In this document: positions 5,212-11,474 of the stretch, piece by piece
Layout of the letters: each line of letters opens with the position of its first letter
Numbering within the stretch: position 1 is the first letter of the stretch
Origin: a virus
Reading direction: 5' to 3' (one strand)
Virus record (IMG/VR): IMGVR_UViG_3300021090_000911
Span: 1 to 22,007 of that record
DNA: 22,007 nucleotides
Notes under the pieces: model-generated
The model's database searches: none
What the model saw: only the letters and a program-made list of their open reading frames with translations
What the model was told of the DNA's origin: nothing
Translations under genes and position numbers: made by a program

Positions 5212-5544
5212 ATGACCAGCGACGAAGCACAAGCCGAAGCCGTCAGGCGCTGGGGACTGAACGCGGTCGCACGAATACACCCCAGCCAGGGGTATCCCGA
5301 AGTCGGAGTCGACATACACGAAGCCATAGGCTGGAATGTGAAAAAGTGGGGACCAATCATAACGATTTACGGCTACGGCTCCACCTGGGAAGAAGCATTC
5401 ACCAACGCAGACGCCGGACAATACAGGAAACTAAAAGAACATGAACACAACCAAAACACCGGCACTGCGCACCGGCGCAAGTGTCCACCCGAACGCGCCC
5501 CCGAGACTGATAAAGCTCCTTCGCAAATGCGGCTCTTTCCATAA
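5212..5544 (+). CDS. Hypothetical early protein
   Basis: This 110-residue protein starts six bases after the ASCH gene, with only a weak upstream AGGATGGG. Residues 1-75 look like a small alpha/beta domain (VGVDIHEAIGWNVKKWGPII, then TIYGYGSTWEEAFTNAD). The last 30 residues are hydrophilic and overlap the next gene by about 100 bases, so the true functional part may be the N-terminal two thirds. No family is recognised. Confidence 0.5.
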   Translation: MTSDEAQAEAVRRWGLNAVARIHPSQGYPEVGVDIHEAIGWNVKKWGPIITIYGYGSTWEEAFTNADAGQYRKLKEHEHNQNTGTAHRRKCPPERAPETDKAPSQMRLFP

Positions 5545-5761
5545 GCTCGCCGACGAGACCAGCGTCAATGTCGCAATCGTACACGGACTCATAACCAAAG
5601 GCAGCGAGCCAACCGACCGGACAGAACTTGGACGAGAGATCCGCAAGCGATTATTCCTGCCACGCTGGAAGCGAAAAGCCAGGCAGAACCGACCACAGAG
5701 CCAGATACAAAAGGCAATTCGCGCCATGGTCCTGCGGACCAGAAAGGCAGTCAAGCCGTGA
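5441..5761 (+). CDS. Basic protein with helix-turn-helix-like segment
   Basis: This 106-residue, strongly basic protein has a central segment (LIKLLRKCGSFHKLADETSV, then NVAIVHGLITKG) that reads like a Cro/C1-type helix-turn-helix. An Arg/Lys-rich tail (PRWKRKARQNRPQ) follows. It probably binds DNA, perhaps as an early or late regulator. The start ATG lacks a good ribosome-binding site and lies inside the preceding gene. The end overlaps the next start (GTGA at 5758-5761), typical of coupled phage genes. Confidence 0.6.
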   Translation: MNTTKTPALRTGASVHPNAPPRLIKLLRKCGSFHKLADETSVNVAIVHGLITKGSEPTDRTELGREIRKRLFLPRWKRKARQNRPQSQIQKAIRAMVLRTRKAVKP

Positions 5762-5964
5762 AACAAAAAACACAGCGCCACGCGCCAGAGCGGGCGTACT
5801 ACGTCAGGGAGGAGGGAGGACGTTATTACATCTACTATCTAGAATTCTCCCCGGTCGAAACCCTCTTCGACATCAAGCACACACGCGAAGAAGCCGCACA
5901 GGCGATCAAAGAGCACAAAGACGGCAAACACGACACGCAATGGAAGCCGGAGGAGAAGCCATGA
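5758..5964 (+). CDS. Hypothetical small protein (GTG start)
   Basis: This 68-residue protein starts at a GTG overlapping the preceding TGA. It has an aromatic strand segment (AYYVREEGGRYYIYYLEFSP) followed by a helix (TREEAAQAIKEHKDGK). The end overlaps the next ATG in ATGA, so it sits inside a coupled block. No family is recognised, and there are no cysteines or membrane segments. Confidence 0.55.
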   Translation: MKQKTQRHAPERAYYVREEGGRYYIYYLEFSPVETLFDIKHTREEAAQAIKEHKDGKHDTQWKPEEKP

Positions 5965-6452
5965 GCGCATATGTGAAATGTGCAGGATGTAGTGAGATAG
6001 TCGAAATCCCTGATGAATTATCAGGACGATCTGCCGAGCAGATCGAGAGCGGCAATATAACAGACCCATCGAATCCGTATTACTGCGATGCTTGCGAACG
6101 CAAGGCCACATCCAACATGGAGCGAGCCATCGACATGACAGGTGGAAGCGCCGACACACTCGCCGAAGCCCTGGACCAGTGGGAGCGTGAGCGCGAGGCG
6201 CTTGTAGAACTATTCGACGAGAACGAGGCATTCACAATTTCATTCCGCATCTACGATCTCACAATGACCCTCGCCGAGAAGATCATCAACACCGTGGAGA
6301 TCGACGCCGCGATGTTCATGACCCAAAAGAGCCGAGATAAAATCGCCCAATTCCGAAAGCAGGTACAAGACCTGCAAGCACGCAGAGCCAACGACAGAGA
6401 GATCGTCGTTGACGCGACCAACAGGAGAAACTCCAATGTCAAAACTACATGA
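5961..6452 (+). CDS. Zinc-ribbon plus coiled-coil protein
   Basis: This 163-residue protein starts at ATG 5961 with GGAGGAG (5949-5955) upstream. The N-terminus holds a zinc ribbon: C-x2-C (VKCAGCSE) near residue 7 and C-x2-C (YYCDACERK) near residue 42. The rest is largely helical and charged (ALDQWEREREALVELFDENE and FRKQVQDLQARRANDRE), consistent with a coiled coil. It could bind nucleic acid or scaffold a complex. It overlaps its downstream neighbour by 17 bases. No named family is recognised. Confidence 0.65.
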   Translation: MSAYVKCAGCSEIVEIPDELSGRSAEQIESGNITDPSNPYYCDACERKATSNMERAIDMTGGSADTLAEALDQWEREREALVELFDENEAFTISFRIYDLTMTLAEKIINTVEIDAAMFMTQKSRDKIAQFRKQVQDLQARRANDREIVVDATNRRNSNVKTT

Positions 6453-6735
6453 AATTCTCGAAGACCAGATCGCCAGCGCGCGCAAGAGCGCCGGGCAGAA
6501 GATCATTCGCAAGCTCAAGAACGGACTCAGGATCGAGATCGTCTATGTCAACACCGTGGTGTACCTCACGCTCACGCGGGACAATCAATTCCCATCAACC
6601 CAGGAATGGCAAACAGTGCTCAGGCACTTGCCGTTCGCCGTGCCACACACAGAGCCAGCTACGGACAGGAGCGGACCACGCCACACCCTGACCGCGCGCC
6701 TGCCGATTACAGCCGAGCAGATCAAGTTCGGATGA
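6436..6735 (+). CDS. Hypothetical protein
   Basis: This 99-residue protein starts at ATG 6436 with AGGAG (6423-6427) upstream. In-frame sequence back to 6409 lies within the previous gene and lacks a signal. A helical basic N-terminus (ILEDQIASARKSAGQKIIRK) leads into beta-like strands (IEIVYVNTVVYLTLTR) and an extended C-terminus. Near the end, the coding sequence includes a 19-base stretch repeated at 8432, beyond the inserted cassette region. No family is recognised. Confidence 0.6.
   Translation: MSKLHEILEDQIASARKSAGQKIIRKLKNGLRIEIVYVNTVVYLTLTRDNQFPSTQEWQTVLRHLPFAVPHTEPATDRSGPRHTLTARLPITAEQIKFG
6641..6659 (+). repeat. 19-bp direct repeat (copy 1)
   Basis: TGCCACACACAGAGCCAGC here is identical to 8432-8450. 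The pair brackets the 1.8-kb stretch that includes the foreign-looking cassette genes, as expected if a segment was duplicated when material was inserted or if recombination used short homology. Confidence 0.6.
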
Positions 6736-6741
6736 ACCATA

Positions 6742-7038
6742 ATGAGCGCCGAAACCACGCCAATAAAATCTGAACCCGACGAGACGCCGATCACAGAGAA
6801 GACGCGCGCCATCCTTGCAGCGATCGACCGCATCGATAAAAAAGTCGATACACTAATTGCCGAACGACAGGCGTGGAAAGCGGCGCTCTATCGCATCCTG
6901 AAAGAGTCAATATCGTTGCTGTTTTCGGAGAAACAAAACGGCAAAAACAACCGCCAGCCAACGGGCGAGGGTGCGGATGATTTGCCAGGCAAATCACGAA
7001 CGACGCCGCACATCCGGGCAAGGAGAAGTCATGAATGA
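6742..7038 (+). CDS. Hypothetical coiled-coil protein
   Basis: This 98-residue protein has an acidic, proline-containing N-terminus. A helical coiled-coil-like stretch follows (TEKTRAILAAIDRIDKKVDT, then LIAERQAWKAALYRILKESI), then a hydrophilic tail. The tail codons include the inverted repeat GATTTGC/GCAAATC (6979-6995), also found after the capsid gene. Its last eight bases overlap the first cassette-like gene, so its present C-terminus may have been altered by the insertion. No family is recognised. Confidence 0.55.
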   Translation: MSAETTPIKSEPDETPITEKTRAILAAIDRIDKKVDTLIAERQAWKAALYRILKESISLLFSEKQNGKNNRQPTGEGADDLPGKSRTTPHIRARRSHE

Positions 7039-7381
7039 TAGATATATCCTAAAAGACGGGGTTCCCGTTCCTGAGCCTGATTTGTTCGCATGGGTGAAAT
7101 GGCTAGAGGATGATGACCATCGGCGTGTCGCTTCCACTGAGGTGGGTGCTGCGCGTATCTCTACCGTGTTCCTCGGCTTAGATCATGCTTTCGGTGGTGG
7201 CACGCCGGTGCTTTTTGAAACAATGGTTTTCGGTGGCGAGCTTGATGAGCATCAGCAACGGTATTACACGCTCGAGGAAGCCATGATAGGGCATGAACGC
7301 ATCGTAGCTGTGGTGCGGGCTAACACAGCTGCGCCTGACGGGTTGCCACGTGCCGCTAAATCAGATGATCCTGAAAAATAG
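7031..7381 (+). CDS. Conserved hypothetical protein, first cassette-like gene
   Basis: This 116-residue protein starts at ATG 7031 with AGGAG (7021-7025) upstream. It resembles a widespread small protein seen in phages and bacterial genomes, with the pattern VSTVFLGLDH...GGG.PVLFETMVFGG and TLEEAMIGHERIVA. Here it reads ARISTVFLGLDHAFGGGTPV and LFETMVFGGELDEHQQRYYT. Its function is unknown to me. Base use is G/T-rich, unlike the A/C-rich coding strand of neighbouring phage genes, pointing to recent transfer. The stop is followed by the first attC-like repeat. Confidence 0.7.
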   Translation: MNDRYILKDGVPVPEPDLFAWVKWLEDDDHRRVASTEVGAARISTVFLGLDHAFGGGTPVLFETMVFGGELDEHQQRYYTLEEAMIGHERIVAVVRANTAAPDGLPRAAKSDDPEK

Positions 7382-7438
7382 TTTATCCCGCTTCGTTGCC
7401 CGGTCCCCGCAACCTGCAGGTAACGCGCCCCGTTAGGC
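7379..7438 (+). repeat. attC-like cassette boundary (copy 1)
   Basis: After the stop codon come a hairpin GTTGC...GCAAC and then TAACG-N5-CGTTA (7421-7435), running on into GTTAGGC (7432-7438). That matches the integron core consensus GTTRRRY. The same TAACG-N5-CG(TTA) module occurs at 7829 and, decayed, at 8328. This is a sequence resemblance only; the upstream partner core is not clear here. Confidence 0.5.
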
Positions 7439-7462
7439 GTTCCATTGCCAGCAAGGAGAATC

Positions 7463-7831
7463 ATGAGTGATTTTTTCAAGTTCATATGTTCGGGTTGCAA
7501 AATGGATACGGTCTCAGAGTTTGCCTTGTCTGGCAAGCCGCATCTCGATTGCCCGCAAGGTTACGGCGAATGGCAAGAGTACAAAGAGATTGATTATTCT
7601 GCCTACACTGTCACTGTCCATGTCTCGCCGGATTGCCAGCCTGAGACACTGCAAGCCCTGGGTGAAATGATGAAACTTCTTATTCAGCAAGTCGAGAAAG
7701 ATCCATCGCAGAGAAGCCGCCTAACACAGCGTGTACCCGACTTGGGATGGGTGTGCGCCGAATGTGAGTTTACTAATCTGGAAGTTGATTCCGTTTGTCA
7801 ACTTTGTTTCACAGCCCGCCCAAGCGGGTAA
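7463..7831 (+). CDS. RanBP2-type zinc-finger protein, cassette-like gene
   Basis: This 122-residue protein starts at ATG 7463 with AAGGAG (7452-7457) upstream. The N-terminus has a zinc-ribbon start (FICSGCKMD, C9 and C12, with a possible partner at C30). The C-terminus is a textbook RanBP2-type finger W-x-C-x2-C-x3-N-x6-C-x2-C with W96, C98, C101, N105, C112 and C115 (WVCAECEFTN). Such fingers bind single-stranded RNA or ubiquitin in eukaryotes; the bacterial roles are less clear. The middle (TVTVHVSPDC, then LQALGEMMKLLIQQVEKD) is a strand plus helix. The stop TAA forms part of the attC-like repeat. Base composition is foreign to the phage neighbours. Confidence 0.7.
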   Translation: MSDFFKFICSGCKMDTVSEFALSGKPHLDCPQGYGEWQEYKEIDYSAYTVTVHVSPDCQPETLQALGEMMKLLIQQVEKDPSQRSRLTQRVPDLGWVCAECEFTNLEVDSVCQLCFTARPSG

Positions 7832-7847
7832 CGCCAGCCGTTAGCCA
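7829..7847 (+). repeat. attC-like cassette boundary (copy 2)
   Basis: TAACGCCAGCCGTTA (7829-7843) is an inverted repeat with a 5-base centre that includes the stop codon of the preceding gene. It is preceded by a small hairpin CCCGC...GCGGG (7816-7828). The right part GTTAGCC (7841-7847) is the exact complement of GGCTAAC at 8211-8217. The two could therefore be the right and left cores of the same kind of site. Confidence 0.55.
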
Positions 7848-7852
7848 GACCC

Positions 7853-8038
7853 ATGAAATACGATAATAATCACGTTCGGGATTTCGAAGGCGCAAAAGGC
7901 ACATGTGAGGTCTGCGGACTACAAATCACGCTTGATCGGCAAGACACACCCACGCATCCAATAAGCAATGTGTGGATTGTCAAATGCCCTCATTGCAAAA
8001 ATGCTGTGCGTTGTTGTCAGTCTGACAAAGGAGAATAA
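7853..8038 (+). CDS. Small double C-x2-C zinc-binding protein, cassette-like gene
   Basis: This 61-residue protein has C18-x2-C21 (GTCEVCGLQI) and C45-x2-C48 (VKCPHCKN), a zinc-ribbon layout, plus an extra pair C54-C55. The ATG lies five bases after the repeat core, with no clear ribosome-binding site, so translation may be coupled to the previous gene. No named family is recognised. Composition matches the other cassette-like genes rather than the phage backbone. Confidence 0.55.
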   Translation: MKYDNNHVRDFEGAKGTCEVCGLQITLDRQDTPTHPISNVWIVKCPHCKNAVRCCQSDKGE

Positions 8039-8042
8039 TACT

Positions 8043-8216
8043 ATGCCATTTATGCTTGGGAAACCATTTGCAGGAACATCGGGGTACCACGCAGAACCAA
8101 AAAGAATCGTCTGTCCGCATTGTAGTTCGCGGATTTTGATACTCGTCAAGAATAAAAAAACAGGCAAGAAAGACGCTTGCCCGGCGTGTGGCAAATCAAT
8201 CAAAAAGGCGGGCTAA
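8043..8216 (+). CDS. Small zinc-ribbon protein, last cassette-like gene
   Basis: This 57-residue protein starts at ATG 8043, with AAAGGAG (8028-8034) about eight bases upstream. It has C24-x2-C27 (IVCPHCSS) and C46-x2-C49 (DACPACGKS) joined by a basic loop (VKNKKTGKKD), a classic zinc-ribbon. Its stop codon lies inside GGCTAAC, the left core of the long attC-like element. A longer in-frame start at 7968 would overlap the previous gene and lacks a ribosome-binding site. The function is unknown; zinc-ribbons often bind nucleic acid. Confidence 0.6.
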   Translation: MPFMLGKPFAGTSGYHAEPKRIVCPHCSSRILILVKNKKTGKKDACPACGKSIKKAG

Positions 8217-8340
8217 CAAAGCGTGCAGTTGACGTGGGGTACGATCTCGCTACATGGGCGACATCCGACCGGAGCCGATTTGGCACAGAGGCGCGTACTA
8301 AGCCCACCCCACCCCACCCCACGCAACTAACGCCAGCCGC
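8211..8340 (+). repeat. Long attC-like hairpin element with decayed right core
   Basis: The left core GGCTAAC (8211-8217) is followed by AAAGCGTGCAG. Then GTTGACGTGGGG (8228-8239) pairs with CCCCACGCAAC (8317-8327) apart from one bulged A; extrahelical bases are a hallmark of attC sites. The right end continues TAACGCCAGCCG (8328-8339), then CTCC instead of the expected TTAGCC. A run of CCCCA units (about 8305-8321) forms part of the right arm. 8217-8511 carries no gene: it holds this element, a short inverted repeat CCGTCT/AGACGG, the 19-bp repeat and a terminator. Confidence 0.6.
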
Positions 8341-8431
8341 TCCTCTGGACAAATAGGATGATCGCATGTAATATACCGCAGACAGATTGAGCCGTCTCCG
8401 CGCACAAAAGCCCCAAGACGGTATAGGCGAC

Positions 8432-8450
8432 TGCCACACACAGAGCCAGC
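8432..8450 (+). repeat. 19-bp direct repeat (copy 2)
   Basis: TGCCACACACAGAGCCAGC is identical to 6641-6659 and runs directly into the terminator stem. The first copy is coding and this one is not. The duplication therefore probably marks the far edge of the inserted or rearranged segment. Confidence 0.6.
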
Positions 8451-8489
8451 CGCGTTCGAAGACCCGCAAGGTCCGAACGCGGCTTTTTT
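8449..8489 (+). terminator. Strong intrinsic terminator
   Basis: GCCGCGTTCG (8449-8458) pairs perfectly with CGAACGCGGC (8474-8483). An inner stem GACC/GGTC surrounds CGCAA, and six T residues follow immediately. It should end transcription of the early and cassette genes before the packaging operon. Confidence 0.9.
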
Positions 8490-8511
8490 ATTTTTCCAAG
8501 GAGACCCATAC

Positions 8512-8745
8512 ATGCCAGAGAAACAACCAGCAGAGGTATCCCGACCCGTGGTCCTATACGTTGAAAAGGTGGAAACCAATCCGGACATAGACGCATATCT
8601 CGACACCCGCAGACTCTCAGTCATTGACATCGAGATCGACACGGTTATGGCAAAACAGATCCTGGACCACCTTCGCGAACGGACAGACGGGCGGCTCGTT
8701 GGTTCAATCCGGCTCAGGTTCACGGGGAGACTGATACACCTGTGA
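8512..8745 (+). CDS. Hypothetical protein, first gene of the packaging operon
   Basis: This 77-residue protein starts at ATG 8512 with AAGGAG (8498-8503) upstream. It has beta strands at the start (RPVVLYVEKVET), a helix in the middle (MAKQILDHLRERTDG) and a terminal strand (GSIRLRFTGRLIHL). Its stop overlaps the next start as GTGA. No family is recognised. It is the first gene after the strong terminator, so a promoter may lie in 8485-8511, though none is clear. Confidence 0.6.
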   Translation: MPEKQPAEVSRPVVLYVEKVETNPDIDAYLDTRRLSVIDIEIDTVMAKQILDHLRERTDGRLVGSIRLRFTGRLIHL

Positions 8746-9104
8746 CAGACACGCCCACCTCTAAAAAAGTATTTCTCGCAGGACTTGCAAGGGAGGAACA
8801 GTTAGGCACACTATGGGACATGTGCCAATCTATTCGCTCAGAGCAGGCATCGGACCGCAAAGAGCGGATCAACACACGCAACGAAATGACCTATCTGAAA
8901 GGCGAGGTTGACGGTATTGGCCGTCGCAATGGTAGAAAGCAAGTCACCCTCACTACATCCGAAAAAATCGACGTCGCAATCACGAAGCGCAGTGTTGTAT
9001 GGATTTGGTATCGAGACAGAGTATTGGCACCCACACTCGCAGCCGTTCACACTATCGTCATTATGGCGATCCTGTACCTTTCGTTCGGAGGAAAACTACC
9101 ATGA
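8742..9104 (+). CDS. Membrane-anchored coiled-coil protein (GTG start)
   Basis: This 120-residue protein starts at a GTG coupled to the preceding stop. It has a hydrophilic, charged helical region (about 15-65, REEQLGTLWDMCQSIRSEQA, then RKERINTRNEMTYLKGE). One membrane helix lies near the C-terminus (about 94-115, LAPTLAAVHTIVIMAILYLS). This tail-anchored layout occurs in phage lysis accessory proteins and in hypothetical proteins next to terminases, but no family is identified. The end overlaps the next ATG as ATGA. Confidence 0.6.
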   Translation: MTDTPTSKKVFLAGLAREEQLGTLWDMCQSIRSEQASDRKERINTRNEMTYLKGEVDGIGRRNGRKQVTLTTSEKIDVAITKRSVVWIWYRDRVLAPTLAAVHTIVIMAILYLSFGGKLP

Positions 9105-9523
9105 CACCACAAGCAGAGACCGGCAGAAAACAAGGCGGACAGCCAGGAAACAAAAATGCCATGCGCCATGGCTTCTACGCGAAGAGATTCACCGACGAGG
9201 AAGCAGAGCGACTGGACAAACAAGGTCCAACAGACGTACAGGCTGAAATCGCATTGCTCCGCGTTTGCCTGGACAAACTCTACAACCAGCTTTATTTCGA
9301 GCCAACCTATTTCAATATCAAGAACAAGGACCGGGAGGACGCCACGGCGCAATCCAACATCCGGGATGACCATTACCTCAAGCAACTCAACACCCTTGCC
9401 ATTATGAGTCAGGCAGTTGCCACACTCGCGCGCACAGACCATCTAATACACGGCAAAGCCGGAGGCGTCCAGGACGACATCCTGCGCGCGCTGGAAGAGA
9501 TACGGCTGGAGATGGGACTGTGA
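9101..9523 (+). CDS. terS: Probable terminase small subunit
   Basis: This 140-residue protein starts at ATG 9101 with GGAGG (9088-9092, CGGAGGAAAA) upstream. The N-terminal motif QGGQPGNKNAMRHGFYAKRF is the usual opening of many phage small terminases and related DNA-binding proteins. The rest is helical (DVQAEIALLRVCLDKLYNQL, and DDILRALEEIRLEMGL at the end). Small terminases recognise the packaging site and control the large subunit. The position directly before a repeat-rich gap and the large terminase supports the role. The family call rests on motif and context, not on a search. Confidence 0.7.
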   Translation: MTPQAETGRKQGGQPGNKNAMRHGFYAKRFTDEEAERLDKQGPTDVQAEIALLRVCLDKLYNQLYFEPTYFNIKNKDREDATAQSNIRDDHYLKQLNTLAIMSQAVATLARTDHLIHGKAGGVQDDILRALEEIRLEMGL

Positions 9524-9526
9524 ACC

Positions 9527-9663
9527 GTGACGGCTCGAGCGTGACCGTTTCACGATCAGTCACACCAGCTCAGTCACGATATCCTACCGCCAGGAACAGC
9601 GATGGGTTCCGGAAAGTATCGCCAGAAATAGCGAGCTGGACCATACCGCCAGGAACGGCGATG
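9527..9663 (+). repeat. Repeat-rich gap: candidate packaging (cos/pac) region
   Basis: This 154-base gap between the small and large terminase genes has no gene. Its left part holds GTGAC twice, followed by GTCAC twice (9527-9577). Its right part has three copies of a 20-base unit, consensus TAYCGCCAGRAAYRGCGAKG, at 9585, 9617 and 9644; each can fold as a small hairpin (CGCC...GGCG). A related copy lies at 21668-21699. Small terminases bind such repeat arrays near their own genes, so a packaging site is the leading idea, but this is inference. Confidence 0.5.
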
Positions 9664-9677
9664 CCGGATCTCGAAAA

Positions 9678-11171
9678 ATGAGCACCCTCGCCCAAACCAT
9701 ACGGAACATCGCCAAGACCTTCGACCGCTTCACGTCCAAAGGCGGAGGGATCAAAATGCGGCCGTACCAATTGGAACCCGCAGAAGCGATCATCAATTCC
9801 ATTATCAATAAATCAGGATTGACGTTCGTCATCATCATATCCCGCCAGGCAGGCAAGGACGAACTGCTTGTCAACCTCATCGCCTATCTCATGAACTTAT
9901 TCGCTCACCGAGAAGTGGGGATCGTGGTAGCCAATCCCACCTACAAACCGCAGACGCTCAACTTCATCGTGCGACTGGAGAACAGACTCAAGGCAAACTT
10001 ACTCACGCAATCATTCTGGAAGAAACGCAGCGACTACATGCGCATGATCGGGAAAGCCGTCACGTCGCTCCTGTCAGGGGATAAGGATGCAAACGTCGTG
10101 GGAGCCGTAGCATCCCTCCTGCTGGTGATCAACGAAGCCCAGGACATCACGCCCGCCAAGTATGACAAGGACTTCGCGCCAATGGTCGCATCGACCAACG
10201 CCACCAGGATCATCGTAGGAACGCAGTGGACGACCAACACCCTGCTTGCCAGAGAAGAAGACGCAGCTCGCACCGCCGAGAAGGTCGATGGTATCCAAAG
10301 AGTGTTCCTATACACATCCGAGGACGTGCGGAAAGTCAACGAACCTTATGGCACATTCGTAGACGGGGAAGTCAGGAAATTGGGGAGACAGCATCCATTA
10401 GTCAAGACACAATATTTCTGTGAACGGATCGACGCGATCGCGGGCATGTTCAACGCGCGCCGCCTTGCCCTCATGCAGGGAGACCAGCCAGAGCAGAGCG
10501 GACCCATCCCCGGACACATTTATTGTTTCCTGATCGACGTGGCCGGGCAGGACGAGGGAGTCCTTGAACTGGCAGGCATGAGTAATCCCGGCAGGGACAA
10601 GACCACACTCGACATCGTAGACGTAGACCTTTCCTTCCTGGATGTCCTCCAGGCACCCACATACCGGGCAGTACAACGCATGGAATGGCAAGGACAGAAT
10701 CATGTCGATATATTCGGCGCGCTCGTTTCTCTCGCCGATAACTGGAACCCGCTTTACATCGTGATCGATGCGACGGGCGCGGGCGAAGGACTATGGGGAA
10801 TGTTGACACGCCAATACCCGAACCGAACCATTCCATTCAAATTCACAGCGCAGAGCAAAAGCGAACTTGGTTATGGTTTTATCGCCATCATCGAGAGCGG
10901 ACGCTTCCACGATTGCACGCAGACGGACGCGGAACGTGTAAGAGAGCAATACGAAAACTGTCAGAGCGAGATCCTGATCGGACCCACAAAGACCATGCGT
11001 TGGGGTGTCAAGGACGGAACGCGCGGCGCAGGCGGGCTCCTCATCCATGATGACTACATCACAGCCGACGCACTGACCGCCGCGCTCGACAAGCTCGAAT
11101 GGTACGTGCCCGCCGAGAATGCAATTATCCAACAACCGGATGTAATCGAGGAGATGAACAATGCCTACTAA
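9678..11171 (+). CDS. terL: Terminase large subunit
   Basis: This 497-residue packaging motor has ATPase and nuclease domains. ATPase motifs are Walker A SRQAGKDE (55-62, K60), Walker B LLLVINEAQ (147-155, with N where D is usual and E153 catalytic) and coupling motif VGTQW (180-184). RNase H-like nuclease acidic residues are D287 (FLIDVAG), D364 (IVIDATGAGEG) and D458/D459 (HDDYITADAL). The Walker A has Asp where Thr or Ser is common. It threads DNA into proheads through the portal encoded downstream. The start ATG follows the repeat region with only a weak Shine-Dalgarno. The last codons share the sequence AATGCCTACTAA with the next start. Confidence 0.95.
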   Translation: MSTLAQTIRNIAKTFDRFTSKGGGIKMRPYQLEPAEAIINSIINKSGLTFVIIISRQAGKDELLVNLIAYLMNLFAHREVGIVVANPTYKPQTLNFIVRLENRLKANLLTQSFWKKRSDYMRMIGKAVTSLLSGDKDANVVGAVASLLLVINEAQDITPAKYDKDFAPMVASTNATRIIVGTQWTTNTLLAREEDAARTAEKVDGIQRVFLYTSEDVRKVNEPYGTFVDGEVRKLGRQHPLVKTQYFCERIDAIAGMFNARRLALMQGDQPEQSGPIPGHIYCFLIDVAGQDEGVLELAGMSNPGRDKTTLDIVDVDLSFLDVLQAPTYRAVQRMEWQGQNHVDIFGALVSLADNWNPLYIVIDATGAGEGLWGMLTRQYPNRTIPFKFTAQSKSELGYGFIAIIESGRFHDCTQTDAERVREQYENCQSEILIGPTKTMRWGVKDGTRGAGGLLIHDDYITADALTAALDKLEWYVPAENAIIQQPDVIEEMNNAY

Positions 11172-11310
11172 ATCAATTCAACTGAAACGCCGTTCATGGA
11201 TTGGAAGAATAATTTACGCACCCCGCTTCGCTTACAAGCTTTTCAGAATCCGTCTGAATATTCGAGCAATTGTTTTTTCATTGAGAAATTTTCTCAGGTG
11301 GGATGAGTAA
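11161..11310 (+). CDS. Small basic protein between terminase and portal
   Basis: This 49-residue, Arg-rich protein (MPTKSIQLKRRSWIGRIIYA at the start) has amphipathic helices and an overall strong positive charge. It starts at ATG 11161 with GAGGAG (11149-11154) upstream, inside the end of terL, and ends in TAATG overlapping the next gene. The third base positions are T-rich compared with its neighbours, hinting at a separate origin. Its first 12 coding bases match those of the next two genes. No family is recognised. Confidence 0.6.
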   Translation: MPTKSIQLKRRSWIGRIIYAPRFAYKLFRIRLNIRAIVFSLRNFLRWDE

Positions 11311-11474
11311 TGCCTACTAAAGAGACTATTCAAAAAATAATCGACTTACTAGAAAAAGCACCGCGCATGGGAACGGACAAAGACGAACCCGAAGGCACGC
11401 GCTATATACAAATCAGCGACACACTCGCCAAAGAAATCGTCGCACAACTGAAAGAAGAATCCAGTGCCTACTAA
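11310..11474 (+). CDS. Small hypothetical protein before portal
   Basis: This 54-residue protein begins MPTKETIQKIIDLLEKAPRM and ends EIVAQLKEESSAY, with a central short strand (RYIQISDTL). Start and stop are both embedded in the repeated junction sequence (ATG CCT ACT AAA at the start; GCC TAC TAA at the end). It overlaps the portal start by 11 bases. It is probably translated by coupling. No family is recognised. Confidence 0.6.
   Translation: MPTKETIQKIIDLLEKAPRMGTDKDEPEGTRYIQISDTLAKEIVAQLKEESSAY

Noticed and set aside
8301-8322. CCCCA tandem repeat as a microsatellite or CRISPR-like array
   Set aside because: It is a short low-complexity run forming one arm of the attC-like hairpin. There are no spacers.
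7031-8450. Insertion sequence or transposon explaining the foreign genes
   Set aside because: There is no transposase, no terminal inverted repeats at the edges and no clear target-site duplication. The boundaries fit attC-like repeats better.
9581-9663. CRISPR-like short repeats
   Set aside because: Only three diverged units with spacers of 7-12 bases; they fit protein-binding repeats, not a CRISPR array.
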